Shown: positions 19,106 to 29,000 of the stretch, piece by piece
How the letters are laid out: each line of letters starts with the position of its first letter
Position numbering within the stretch: position 1 is the stretch's first letter
Source: Hufsiella arboris
Lineage (GTDB): Bacteria > Bacteroidota > Bacteroidia > Sphingobacteriales > Sphingobacteriaceae
Direction: 5' to 3'
Length of the DNA: 64,000 nt
Assembly: GCF_009834875.1 (NCBI RefSeq)
Contig: NZ_WVHT01000005.1
Coordinates: 186,001-250,000 of the forward strand
Position numbers and translations under genes: made by a program
The notes under the pieces: generated by a model
What the model was told of the DNA's origin: nothing
Database searches by the model: none
What the model saw: the letters and a program-made list of their open reading frames with translations, nothing else

Positions 19106-20071
19106 ATGCCAAGATTCAACATACAACACATTACAACCTATCATTATCAGGGGTTGGTTCGTGATAGTGCGAATCAGATAATTCTTTATCCGTTAAAAGA
19201 CAAATATCAGGAAGTTCTTAATCACGAAATAACTATAAGCGGCGATCCGTTGGTAGATGTTCATAAAGACTATTATGGTAATGAAGTAGGAAATTTCACC
19301 TACAGCAAACCGCATAGTGAGCTTATAATTAACTCGGTGTTAAGCATAACGACCAGCTCTAAACCTTTACCGGTTGATGATATGTTTGCCGAGATGCAAT
19401 GGCAGGAACTCGCCAGATTGCAGTACCAGGTTCCTTATATTGATTATCTGAAACAGGAGTATTTTGATGGATTGACAGAGCTGCAGGAAATAGTCCAAAA
19501 CGAGCGGCATAGTAATGTTACTCCCTACCAATGCGCACTGGATTGCTGCAAGTATGTTTACGAAAATTTCAGTTACATTCAAGGCGTAACCAGCGTCGAA
19601 AGCACTTTGGATGAAGTATGGCAGCTTAAAGCCGGCGTTTGCCAGGATTTCGCACATATATTATTAGTTATGCTGCGTTTAATGAATATTCCGGCGCGGT
19701 ATGTAAGTGGATACGTTTGTCCCAATCGAAACGGGATGCGTGGTGAAGGTGCAACTCATGCCTGGGCCGAAGTCTTTATTCCAAATTATGGGTGGCTTGG
19801 ACTGGATCCTACAAACAATTGTATTGCAAATGAAACCCACGTCCGACTGGCTGTAGGCCGGAGTTTTTCCGATTGTTCGCCGGTTAAAGGTGTTTATAAA
19901 GGCCCGATTGACCATGTATTAAAGGTTGCCGTTTCCGTAGGCTATGAAGATGGTACCACCAACAACGCTCCATTAGAAGAAGTGATAGAGGCCAAGCCAG
20001 CATCATCATTTTCCCGAAACAGCTATATGCGGCATATGGAATTGATTCAACAACAACAGCAGCAACAGTAA
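19106..20071 (+). CDS. Transglutaminase-like cysteine peptidase family protein
   Basis: A 321-residue protein with the bacterial transglutaminase N-terminal domain (about 1-85) and a catalytic core: Cys in KAGVCQDFAH, His in GATHAWAEVF and Asp in LGLDPTNN, so the triad is complete. Members act as peptidases or amide-forming enzymes. The start at 19106 (MPRFNIQHITTYHY) is the family N-terminus; an upstream ATG would overlap the alpha-E gene. The C-terminus ends in seven glutamines encoded by a CAA/CAG tract. It completes the ATP-grasp / alpha-E unit and would be suited to remove or edit what the ATP-grasp enzyme joins. Confidence 0.92.
   Translation: MPRFNIQHITTYHYQGLVRDSANQIILYPLKDKYQEVLNHEITISGDPLVDVHKDYYGNEVGNFTYSKPHSELIINSVLSITTSSKPLPVDDMFAEMQWQELARLQYQVPYIDYLKQEYFDGLTELQEIVQNERHSNVTPYQCALDCCKYVYENFSYIQGVTSVESTLDEVWQLKAGVCQDFAHILLVMLRLMNIPARYVSGYVCPNRNGMRGEGATHAWAEVFIPNYGWLGLDPTNNCIANETHVRLAVGRSFSDCSPVKGVYKGPIDHVLKVAVSVGYEDGTTNNAPLEEVIEAKPASSFSRNSYMRHMELIQQQQQQQ
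20048..20068 (+). repeat. CAA/CAG tract coding for seven glutamines
   Basis: Seven consecutive glutamine codons end the transglutaminase gene just before TAA. A trinucleotide tract of this kind can change length by slippage; a change in multiples of three would keep the stop. Confidence 0.8.
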
Positions 20072-20148
20072 TAAGCCGTACAAAGAGTCGTCAGAAGTTT
20101 CATAGTTCGATCATTTTCTTACTTTTACAACCCGTTAAAATTGATTAG

Positions 20149-21588
20149 GTGAAACGATATACGACACTTTCGGAAATCAGGCAAGATATTGATGCTGGCG
20201 AGCTGGAGCTAACGAGTCTTGTTGAACATTACCTGCAACGAATTGAAGAAGAGAAACATCTGAATGCCTTTGTAGAAGTCTTTGGTGAAGAGGCAAGGCA
20301 GGAAGCTGCCAGGATAACGGAAAAAATAGCAGCAGGATCTGCCGGAAGGCTTGCCGGAATGGTAATCGGCATTAAAGACATAATTTGTTATAAATCGCAC
20401 GGAGTATCAGTCGGTTCAAAGATATTAGAAAACTATAAGTCAATATTTTCGTCAACGGTTGTGGAGCGCCTGCTCGCTGAAGATGCCATTATCATCGGGA
20501 GATTGAATTGCGATGAGTTTGCAATGGGCGGGTCCAACGAAAATTCATTTTATGGCCCGGTAAAGAACTATGTTGATAACACAAAAGTTGCCGGTGGTTC
20601 TTCGGGAGGATCAGCTGTAGCAGTACAAGCAGGCCTTTGCCTTGCCGCCCTGGGTACGGACACAGGAGGTTCCGTCCGCCAGCCGGCCGCGTTTTGTGGA
20701 GTTGTTGGTGTAAAACCGACCTACGGGCGAGTGTCTAGACATGGCATTGTAGCTTATGCATCCTCCTTCGACCAGGTTGGTCCGCTGGCAAACTCTGTGG
20801 AAGATGCTGCATTGATCCTGGAAATTATTGCTGGCCCGGATGAATACGACAGCACCGTTTCTCTTAAGCCGGTTCCAAGCTATTCGGGCAATCTTAAAAG
20901 TTCCGGTAAAAAGAAGATCGCTATCCTTAGCGAGGTTCTTGAAGCGGAGGGTTTGGATCCTGAGATTAAACAACTGACAGAAAATACCATTGCAAGGTTA
21001 AAGGGCGACGGGCATACCGTTGAAGCGGTTTCTTTTCCATACCTTGAATACGTTGTGCCAACATATTATATTCTCACAACGGCAGAGGCATCCTCAAATC
21101 TGGCAAGATACGACGGTGTGCACTACGGATATCGCAGTCCAAACGCAACGGATCTCGAATCGACTTACAAAAAATCCCGTACAGAAGGATTCGGAGCTGA
21201 AGTAAAGCGAAGAATCATGATTGGTACCTTTGTGTTAAGCGCAGGATATTATGATTCATTTTATGGGAAAGCACAAAAGGTTCGTCAGTTGATTCGTGCA
21301 AAGACCGACGAAATTCTTAGCAAATACGATTTCATACTCATGCCAACAACTCCGACTCCGGCATTTGGTATCGGCGAAAAGATGAGTGATCCTGTAGTAA
21401 TGTATCTTGCTGATATTTTTACGGTGCAGGCTTCGTTGGCGGGTATTCCAGCTGTTTCGCTGCCGTTAGGCAATAATTCGAATAATTTGCCGTTAGGTAT
21501 TCAATTCCTTGGAAAACGGTTTGGAGAGGGGGATCTGCTAGCGTTTTCTAAATATATAATGGAATCAACACACAGGCCGACTGTGTAG
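20149..21588 (+). CDS. gatA: Asp-tRNA(Asn)/Glu-tRNA(Gln) amidotransferase subunit A
   Basis: Subunit A of GatCAB, which amidates misacylated Glu-tRNA(Gln) or Asp-tRNA(Asn); GatA releases ammonia from glutamine. The 479-residue protein carries the amidase Ser-cisSer-Lys triad at Lys76 (GIKD), Ser151 (AGGSSGGS) and Ser175 (DTGGSVRQPA), with spacing identical to characterised GatA proteins. The start is GTG at 20149. gatB and gatC are not in the window, so the complex is encoded at separate loci. Confidence 0.95.
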   Translation: MKRYTTLSEIRQDIDAGELELTSLVEHYLQRIEEEKHLNAFVEVFGEEARQEAARITEKIAAGSAGRLAGMVIGIKDIICYKSHGVSVGSKILENYKSIFSSTVVERLLAEDAIIIGRLNCDEFAMGGSNENSFYGPVKNYVDNTKVAGGSSGGSAVAVQAGLCLAALGTDTGGSVRQPAAFCGVVGVKPTYGRVSRHGIVAYASSFDQVGPLANSVEDAALILEIIAGPDEYDSTVSLKPVPSYSGNLKSSGKKKIAILSEVLEAEGLDPEIKQLTENTIARLKGDGHTVEAVSFPYLEYVVPTYYILTTAEASSNLARYDGVHYGYRSPNATDLESTYKKSRTEGFGAEVKRRIMIGTFVLSAGYYDSFYGKAQKVRQLIRAKTDEILSKYDFILMPTTPTPAFGIGEKMSDPVVMYLADIFTVQASLAGIPAVSLPLGNNSNNLPLGIQFLGKRFGEGDLLAFSKYIMESTHRPTV

Positions 21589-21602
21589 TTTACGCTTTCA
21601 GT

Positions 21603-22970
21603 ATGATAAGAAAATTACTGGTACTAACCATTTGTATACTTTTTTATAGTACATCAAAAGCTTCAACTAATTATTTAACCGATACTAATAAGGTTTCGGT
21701 TAAACCTCGTTTACACTTTGCTGATTCATTATTTATCATTCCTGCAGATAATCAACCGCCATCAGTTTATCAAAACGTTGAATACAAGCAACGACTGGAT
21801 TCGTTAAGAAAAATCGTGCCGCTTGAGTATAATGAATACGTTCAGAATTATATTGATATCTATCTTTCAAAACGCAGGGGGGATTTTGCCAGGATGATTG
21901 GATTGTCTAAGTATTACTTTCCTATCTACGAAAAGGCGCTTAAAGAACAGAACATTCCTGAAGAACTCAAATATATTTCTATTATTGAATCGGCCCTCGA
22001 TCCTAATGCCGTTTCGCGATCGGGCGCTACGGGTTTGTGGCAGTTTATGTTTACAACTGCGAAAGGTTACGGACTTACCATCGATAATTATGTTGATGAA
22101 CGTAAAGATCCATTTACCTCAAGCCGGGCCGCAGCAACCTATTTTAAAGATGCCTTTAACCAGCTTGGAGACTGGTTGTTAGCTGTAGCATCTTATAATT
22201 GCGGAATGGGGGCTGTTTCAAGAGCCGTAGCCAGAGCAGGCGGCCAGGCAAATTTCTGGGCTATCAAAGATTATCTGCCTCAGCAAACCAGGAACTATGT
22301 GCCGGCTTTTATTGCAACGGTTTATTTAATGAACTATTACGCGAAGCATGACATTTTACCAGCGGCGCTTGATTTTCCCGTTAACACAGATATTGTTCCG
22401 GTAAATAGAACGATTTCTTTGGCTGGTATAGCTAAATCGATGAACGTTGATGCAAAGGCACTAAGTGTTTTGAACGCCAGTTATAAGAAAGGAATTGTCA
22501 ACGGGTCGGAAACTACTCCGCGGCAGGTTGTTGTGCCTCATTTAAGCCCGACCTCGGCGCAGGAATTACTGACCTTTCTGAATACAGAAGCTGAGCCTGC
22601 TGAAGAACCAACGATTCTGTTGGCTGCATCGCCGGGGCTGGCGCCTGAAATTTATAAGGTTAAGCCAAACGAAAGCCTCGAAAGCATAGCCAATGCATTT
22701 AAAATCGAAGTTCAGGATATCAAGGTTTGGAACAACTTGAGAACTACCCGAATTGTTCCCGGACAAAAGTTGCGTCTTTCATCATCGGCGCCTGAAATAC
22801 AGGTGAAGTCTCTCAAAACTTATATTTCCTACAAAGTAAAGCCTGGCGATACACTTTCAACAATAGCCGATAAGTTTGAAGGAAGTTCCGTCTCTGAAAT
22901 CAAGAGTCAGAATAATTTAAAAAGTACAGCGCTGCAGCCCGGTATGATCTTAAAAATAAATAAAGGATAA
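21603..22970 (+). CDS. Lytic transglycosylase with two LysM domains (MltD-like)
   Basis: A 455-residue exported enzyme that cleaves peptidoglycan between N-acetylmuramic acid and N-acetylglucosamine. After a signal peptide (to about residue 20) comes an SLT domain (about 95-230) with catalytic glutamate in ISIIESALDPNA and the motifs SRSGATGLWQFM and ASYNCGMGAVSRA. Two LysM peptidoglycan-binding repeats end the protein, YKVKPNESLESIAN and YKVKPGDTLSTIAD. It begins 14 bases after gatA. The order SLT then LysM is that of MltD. Confidence 0.93.
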   Translation: MIRKLLVLTICILFYSTSKASTNYLTDTNKVSVKPRLHFADSLFIIPADNQPPSVYQNVEYKQRLDSLRKIVPLEYNEYVQNYIDIYLSKRRGDFARMIGLSKYYFPIYEKALKEQNIPEELKYISIIESALDPNAVSRSGATGLWQFMFTTAKGYGLTIDNYVDERKDPFTSSRAAATYFKDAFNQLGDWLLAVASYNCGMGAVSRAVARAGGQANFWAIKDYLPQQTRNYVPAFIATVYLMNYYAKHDILPAALDFPVNTDIVPVNRTISLAGIAKSMNVDAKALSVLNASYKKGIVNGSETTPRQVVVPHLSPTSAQELLTFLNTEAEPAEEPTILLAASPGLAPEIYKVKPNESLESIANAFKIEVQDIKVWNNLRTTRIVPGQKLRLSSSAPEIQVKSLKTYISYKVKPGDTLSTIADKFEGSSVSEIKSQNNLKSTALQPGMILKINKG

Positions 22971-23056
22971 CTGCTTGTTCTAAAGCGTATTGTTTTAAAT
23001 TTTCCGGACATAGCTAATTGAATGCGATTTACATAAGGGCATGCCGAAAAGAATCG

Positions 23057-23064
23057 TAATTTTG
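23057..23064 (+). promoter_or_regulatory. -7 promoter box for maeB–ruvA
   Basis: TAATTTTG fits TAnnTTTG; the ATG of the malic enzyme gene lies 26 bases downstream. Confidence 0.55.
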
Positions 23065-23090
23065 CCGGCACTCACCAACAAATATTTTTA

Positions 23091-25397
23091 ATGAGTAAAA
23101 CAAACCGTAAGCAGGACGCGCTGGATTATCATTCACAGGGCCGTCCGGGAAAGATTCAGGTACTACCAACTAAACCAACAAATTCACAAAGAGACCTTTC
23201 ATTGGCTTATTCGCCAGGCGTAGCAGAGCCCTGCCTTCGTATCGCCGACAACGTGGAAGACGTTTATAAATATACAGCCAAAGGCAACCTCGTAGCCGTA
23301 ATCAGTAATGGTTCGGCAGTGTTAGGATTAGGCGATATCGGGCCGGAAGCGGGCAAGCCGGTTATGGAAGGAAAAGGCCTCTTATTTAAGATTTTCGCAG
23401 ATATTGACGTTTTTGATCTTGAACTTGATACAAAAAATGTCGATGAGTTCGTAAATATTGTAAAGGCGTTGCAGCCGACTTTTGGCGGCGTTAACTTGGA
23501 AGATATTAAAGCACCGGAATGTTTCGAAATTGAGCGGCGCTTGAAGGAAGAAATGAATATTCCAGTCATGCATGATGATCAGCATGGTACCGCAATCATT
23601 TCGGCGGCGGCTTTAATCAATGCATGCGAATTACAGAAAAAGAAGCTTGACAAAGTAAAGATCGTGGTAAGCGGAGCCGGTGCTGCTGCAATTTCCTGTT
23701 CACGGCTATATGTAAGCCTTGGAGCCACAAAGGAAAATATCGTAATGATCGATCGTTCCGGCGTAATTCGTTCCGACCGTGAAAATCTGGATTCTCTGAA
23801 ATCTGAGTTTGCTACAAAACGCAATCTGAACACATTGGATGAAGCTATAAAGGATGCGGATGTGTTTATCGGACTTTCATCGGCTAACGTACTAAGTGCT
23901 GATGCACTGAAAACTATGGCTAAAAATCCGATCGTTTTCGCGATGGCCAATCCGGATCCTGAGATCGCTTACGAGCTTGCAATACAAAACCGTAAAGATA
24001 TCATCATGGCAACCGGGCGTTCGGATTATCCGAACCAGGTAAATAATGTACTTGGCTTCCCGTATATATTTCGCGGGGCGCTTGACGTAAGAGCCACCAC
24101 AATTAACGAAGAGATGAAAATCGCGGCCGTTAAAGCGATCGCCGAACTTGCTAAAAAGCCGGTTCCGGAAGCTGTTAACCTTGCCTATAATAGCACAAAT
24201 CTGAAATTCGGAAAAGATTACATCATTCCGAAGCCAATAGATTTACGTTTAATTACAACCGTTTCACCGGCCGTTGCAAAAGCAGCAATCGATTCGGGCG
24301 TTGCTAAAAAGATTATTACAGATTGGGATGCTTACAAAGACGAGTTGCACAAACGCCTTGGAACTGAGGATGCATTATTACGCGCTATCACGAATAAAGC
24401 CAAATCGGCGCCTAAAAAAGTAGTGTTTGCCGAAGCTGACAATTATAAAATATTGAAAGCTGCACAAATAGTCAAAGATGATGGCATTGCGATTCCAATT
24501 CTATTGGGTAATAAAGCAACTATCAAACAGATCATCCATGAAAACGCACTCGATCTCGACGGCGTTGAAATTATAGATCCTTTTGAGGAAACGGTGCGTC
24601 AGAAAAAGTATTCGGAATTCCTTTATAAAAAGCGTCAGCGCCGCGGCATCAGTTTATTCCAGGCGCAAAAATTAATGCGCGACAGGAATTATTTTGGCGC
24701 CTGTATGGTTGAGTTTGGCGAAGCCGATACGCTTATTTCAGGTTTGACCAAGGATTATGCGGCCACTGTAAGGCCGGCGTTGCAAATTATCGGAACAGCA
24801 CCGAGCGTTAACCGTGTTGCCGGTATGTATATGATGCTGACAAGAAAAGGCCCTATCTTTTTTGGCGATACAACCATCAATGAAAACCCGACTGTTGAAG
24901 AGCTGGTAGATATCACTGCTTTAATACATGATACCGTTAAGCAATTCAATATCACACCGCGGATAGCCATGCTTAGTTATTCAAATTTCGGCTCAACAGA
25001 AGGTGAAGTTCCGTTGAAAGTGCGTGCGGCGGTTAAGATATTACATGAGAAATATCCGGACATTATAGTTGACGGGGAAATGCAGGGCAACTTTGCTATT
25101 AATCCGGCGCTTTTAAAGGATAATTTCCCGTTCAGTACCTTGGTTGGGCAACCTGCTAATACGCTTGTGTTCCCAAATCTGGAATCGGGTAATATTGCTT
25201 ATAAATTACTACAGGAGTTGGGCGAAGCGGAAGCTGTTGGACCAATTTTACTAGGTTTGAATAAGCCGGTTCATGTTTTGCAACTTGGCAGTTCGGTTCG
25301 TGAAATTGTAAATATGGTAACTATCGCCGTTGTAGACGTGCAGTCAAAAGAAGCTGAAAAAAATATCCGGAAACGTGGATTATTTAAAAAGAACTAA
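23091..25397 (+). CDS. maeB: NADP-dependent malic enzyme, MaeB type with phosphotransacetylase domain
   Basis: A 768-residue enzyme that oxidatively decarboxylates malate to pyruvate, supplying NADPH. The N-terminal half has the malic domain ([19 protein letters not shown] metal-binding region) and an NAD(P)-binding fold ([11 protein letters not shown]). From about residue 430 the protein continues into a phosphotransacetylase-like domain ([14 protein letters not shown]), which in MaeB proteins is regulatory and senses acetyl-CoA rather than being catalytic. Its stop codon TAA overlaps the ruvA ATG by one base. Confidence 0.95.
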   Translation: MSKTNRKQDALDYHSQGRPGKIQVLPTKPTNSQRDLSLAYSPGVAEPCLRIADNVEDVYKYTAKGNLVAVISNGSAVLGLGDIGPEAGKPVMEGKGLLFKIFADIDVFDLELDTKNVDEFVNIVKALQPTFGGVNLEDIKAPECFEIERRLKEEMNIPVMHDDQHGTAIISAAALINACELQKKKLDKVKIVVSGAGAAAISCSRLYVSLGATKENIVMIDRSGVIRSDRENLDSLKSEFATKRNLNTLDEAIKDADVFIGLSSANVLSADALKTMAKNPIVFAMANPDPEIAYELAIQNRKDIIMATGRSDYPNQVNNVLGFPYIFRGALDVRATTINEEMKIAAVKAIAELAKKPVPEAVNLAYNSTNLKFGKDYIIPKPIDLRLITTVSPAVAKAAIDSGVAKKIITDWDAYKDELHKRLGTEDALLRAITNKAKSAPKKVVFAEADNYKILKAAQIVKDDGIAIPILLGNKATIKQIIHENALDLDGVEIIDPFEETVRQKKYSEFLYKKRQRRGISLFQAQKLMRDRNYFGACMVEFGEADTLISGLTKDYAATVRPALQIIGTAPSVNRVAGMYMMLTRKGPIFFGDTTINENPTVEELVDITALIHDTVKQFNITPRIAMLSYSNFGSTEGEVPLKVRAAVKILHEKYPDIIVDGEMQGNFAINPALLKDNFPFSTLVGQPANTLVFPNLESGNIAYKLLQELGEAEAVGPILLGLNKPVHVLQLGSSVREIVNMVTIAVVDVQSKEAEKNIRKRGLFKKN

Positions 25398-25981
25398 TGT
25401 ACGAATACCTGAACGGCAAGCTGATTTTTAAGTGTCCGACTTACGTAGTAATTGACGTAAACGGTGTTGGTTATCATGTTAATATATCATTAAATACTTA
25501 CTCAGCCATTGGCGATCAGGAGCTATGCAAATTATTTGTGTGGCAACATGTAAAAGAAGATGCGCTTACCCTTTACGGATTTTCCGACGAGGGTGAGCGC
25601 CGCTTGTTTCTGCACCTGATTAATGTTTCGGGCATTGGGCCCAACACGGCAAGAATGATGCTTTCTTCTATAACACCCAAGGAAATACAAATGGCCATTG
25701 TTAAAGGCGATGTGCCGCTTATTCAACGGATCAAGGGGATTGGGCCGAAGTCGGCTCAGCGAATTATCCTGGAATTACAAGATAAACTGAAAAAAGAAGG
25801 TCCTGATACACTGACCATGATGCCTCAGCATGATACAGCCCGCGAAGAAGCTCTTTCTGCATTAGTGATGCTGGGCTTTGCTAAGAACGCAGCAGATAAA
25901 GGCTTGGATCAGGTAATGAAGGGAAGCGAAGAAAATTTATCTGTTGAGCAGTTGATAAAATTTGCTCTTAAAATCTTATAA
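25397..25981 (+). CDS. ruvA: Holliday junction branch migration protein RuvA
   Basis: RuvA binds four-way DNA junctions as a tetramer and loads the RuvB motor. The 194 residues give the OB-fold domain I ([22 protein letters not shown]), tandem helix-hairpin-helix motifs in domain II (NVSGIGPNTARMML and IKGIGPKSAQRII), and a C-terminal domain III that contacts RuvB (EEALSALVMLGF). It starts within the stop codon of maeB, which indicates translational coupling. Its position directly before sprA is conserved among Bacteroidota; ruvB and ruvC are not in the window. Confidence 0.97.
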   Translation: MYEYLNGKLIFKCPTYVVIDVNGVGYHVNISLNTYSAIGDQELCKLFVWQHVKEDALTLYGFSDEGERRLFLHLINVSGIGPNTARMMLSSITPKEIQMAIVKGDVPLIQRIKGIGPKSAQRIILELQDKLKKEGPDTLTMMPQHDTAREEALSALVMLGFAKNAADKGLDQVMKGSEENLSVEQLIKFALKIL

Positions 25982-26007
25982 TTACCTAGATATTTTTACA
26001 AGGGGTT

Positions 26008-29000
26008 TTGAAAAACGGGTTAACTTCAAGCTTTTTTAAAGTTTTTGGGTTTTTGATGTTGTTGTGGGCAAAAAGTGCTCTTGCGCAAAATACTCCTTTG
26101 TCTGCCGAGGATAGCCTAAAACTCAGATACCCGTTTAAAGATACTCAGCAGCTTGACCTAAATCCCAAACCTGGTTTCTTTCTTCCAAATCCATCAAATA
26201 TTCAACGTACGGTTGAATTCGATCCGATAACCAAGCAATATATAATCCGGGAAAAAATTGGCGATCATCTTTATCGTCCACCTCAATACCTGACAATCGG
26301 CGAGTACCAGAAATACGAAAGCGAGCTGATGAAGCGCGATTATTGGCGCCAGTTATCCGATTTGCCGGTGGCAGAGGCACGTGAACCGGGTTTCATTCCG
26401 CCGATAATAATCAATAACAAGGCATTTGAAAAGATATTCGGCGGTTCAACCATTGATATCAGGCCACAGGGCTCGGCGGAGCTGACCTTATCCGGACGGA
26501 TTAATAAAAATGAGAATCCGTTGTTTAACGAACGGCAGCGAACGCAGGCTAATTTCGATTTCGACCAGCGGATTCAGATGAACGTGGTCGGGCAGATCGG
26601 CGAGAAACTGCGGCTCAGTACGAACTACAATACAGAAGCACAGTTTGATTTTGAAAATCAGATTAAACTCGATTACACCGGTAAACCCGATGAAATAATA
26701 CAAAAAATTGAGGCGGGAAATGTAAGCCTTCCTTTGAGCTCAACACTGATTACAGGCAGCCAGTCACTGTTCGGACTAAAAACCCAGTTGAAGTTCGGCC
26801 GGATGAATGTGACGAGTATTTTCTCTCAGCAGAAATCTCAAAGCAAGGAGATCGTAATAACAAACGGTTCCCAGCAAAATGAATTCCGCCTGCTTGCGGA
26901 CAATTATGAGACCAACAAGCACTATTTTCTATCACAATATTTTAGAAATAATTACAATAAAGCACTGGCGAATATTCCGGTAATAACTTCGAATATAAAC
27001 ATTACAAAAATCGAAGTTTGGATTACCAACCGAAGCAGCAGTACCGTCGATTCGAGGGATATCCTTGCTTTTCTCGACCTGGGTGAAAACCGGCCTTATA
27101 ACACGACACTCGTACAGGGTGGTCCGGGTTTTACCGGATATCCTGCCGGATTCCAGGGTCCGGGATTTCCGCAACAATCAAATAACCTGTTGCAAAATTT
27201 GCCAGCCGACGCCCGTTTTACCAACTCAAATTCTATCAACGCTTACTTTCAGCCATATGGCGCGACAGACAATTATGCAAAATTGACTTATGCGAGAAAG
27301 CTGACTGAAAGGGAATTTGTGCTGAATCCAAAACTGGGATACATCTCGCTCAATGCCGCTTTAAACGCCGATGAAGTTTTGGCCGTCGCTTACCGTTACA
27401 CGGTTAATGGCCAGGAATTCCAGGTAGGTGAATTTTCTACTGATATTACCGTTGATCCATCTAACCCAAAGGTGATGTTTGTTAAGCTTCTGAAAAATGA
27501 AACGCTGAAAACCAATCTGCCAACCTGGGATCTGATGATGAAGAATATCTATTCCTTGGGAGCTTACCAGGTTAGCCGTAACAATTTTAATTTAAGCATC
27601 ACGCGCCTTGATGAGAATACAGGAGTAGAAAGGCCAGCAATAACTGAGGGCGCCAATACTACCGGAAAGTTATGGCTTCAGCTTGCAAATCTTGACAACC
27701 TGAATCAGCAACAGGACAGGCAGCCTGACGGATATTTTGACTTTCTCGACGGAATAACCATCGATGCGCAAAACGGGCGGATCACCTTTCCATTGCTCGA
27801 ACCTTTCGGGTCAGACCTGGCGGCAAAATTTAATCCGGCAGAGCAAGCGCTGATTGACAAATACACCTATCAGGCCTTATACGATTCGACTAAGATCATA
27901 GCACAGCAACTCTTCCAAAATAAAAACAGATACATTATAAAGGGAACTTACCAGTCTGAAGTGAGTTCTGAATTTCAATTAAATGCGATCAACGTACCTC
28001 CAGGTTCCGTGCAGGTTTTCGCGGGAACGCTGCCTTTACAGGAAGGTGCAGATTTTACGGTTGATTACAACATTGGCCGTGTCCGGATATTAAACCAGGC
28101 ACTTTTAAACTCCGGACAGCAGATACGTATCAAACTGGAAAACAGCGAGCTTTTTGGACTGCAACAACGCTCTTTATTTGGAACACGCCTCGATTACCAT
28201 CTGAGCAATAAATTGAATCTCGGAGGTACGATCATGAATCTTACCGAAAAGCCGCTTACTCAAAAAATTAATATCGGCGAGGAGCCAATCTCCAATACAA
28301 TCTGGGGCATGGACGTTAATTACAGTTCGCCTTCAAGGTGGCTTACCAGGATGATCGACAAGTTGCCGTTTCTGGACACGAAAGAACCATCGAGCGTAAC
28401 ATTTAACGGAGAATTCGCCAATCTTATTCCTGGACATCCAAGAGCACTTAATTTTGCAGGGACTACAGGCGGTATCAGCTACCTGGATGATTTTGAAGCG
28501 AGTCGGTCAATCATCGATATTAAAAGCCCGATAAACTGGCAAATTTCCGGAACTCCGCAAATGTTTCCAGAATCGCAGTTAAGCAATGATCTGGCATACG
28601 GGTACAATCGTGCCCGACTGGCATTTTATACTATTGATCCATTGTTTTACAACCGGAGCAGTTCTTTAAATCCGGATAATATTAAAAATAACCGTAATGA
28701 ACAATCCAATCATTACGTAAGAGAAATTTTGGAGCAGGAAGTATTTCCGTTTAAACAATCGGCAACCGGCCAGCCGCTAACGCTGCCAACGCTCGACCTG
28801 GCTTTTTATCCAATGGTTCGTGGTCCTTACAACTTCACAACAACCGGGGTCAACCAGGACGGAACTTTGAATAACCCAAGAAACCGCTGGGGCGGGATAT
28901 TCAAAAAGCTCGAATCAACGGATTTTGAATCATTGAATATCGAGTTCGTTGAAATGTGGATGATGGATCCTTTCATTTATAAACCGAATTCAGCAGGTGG

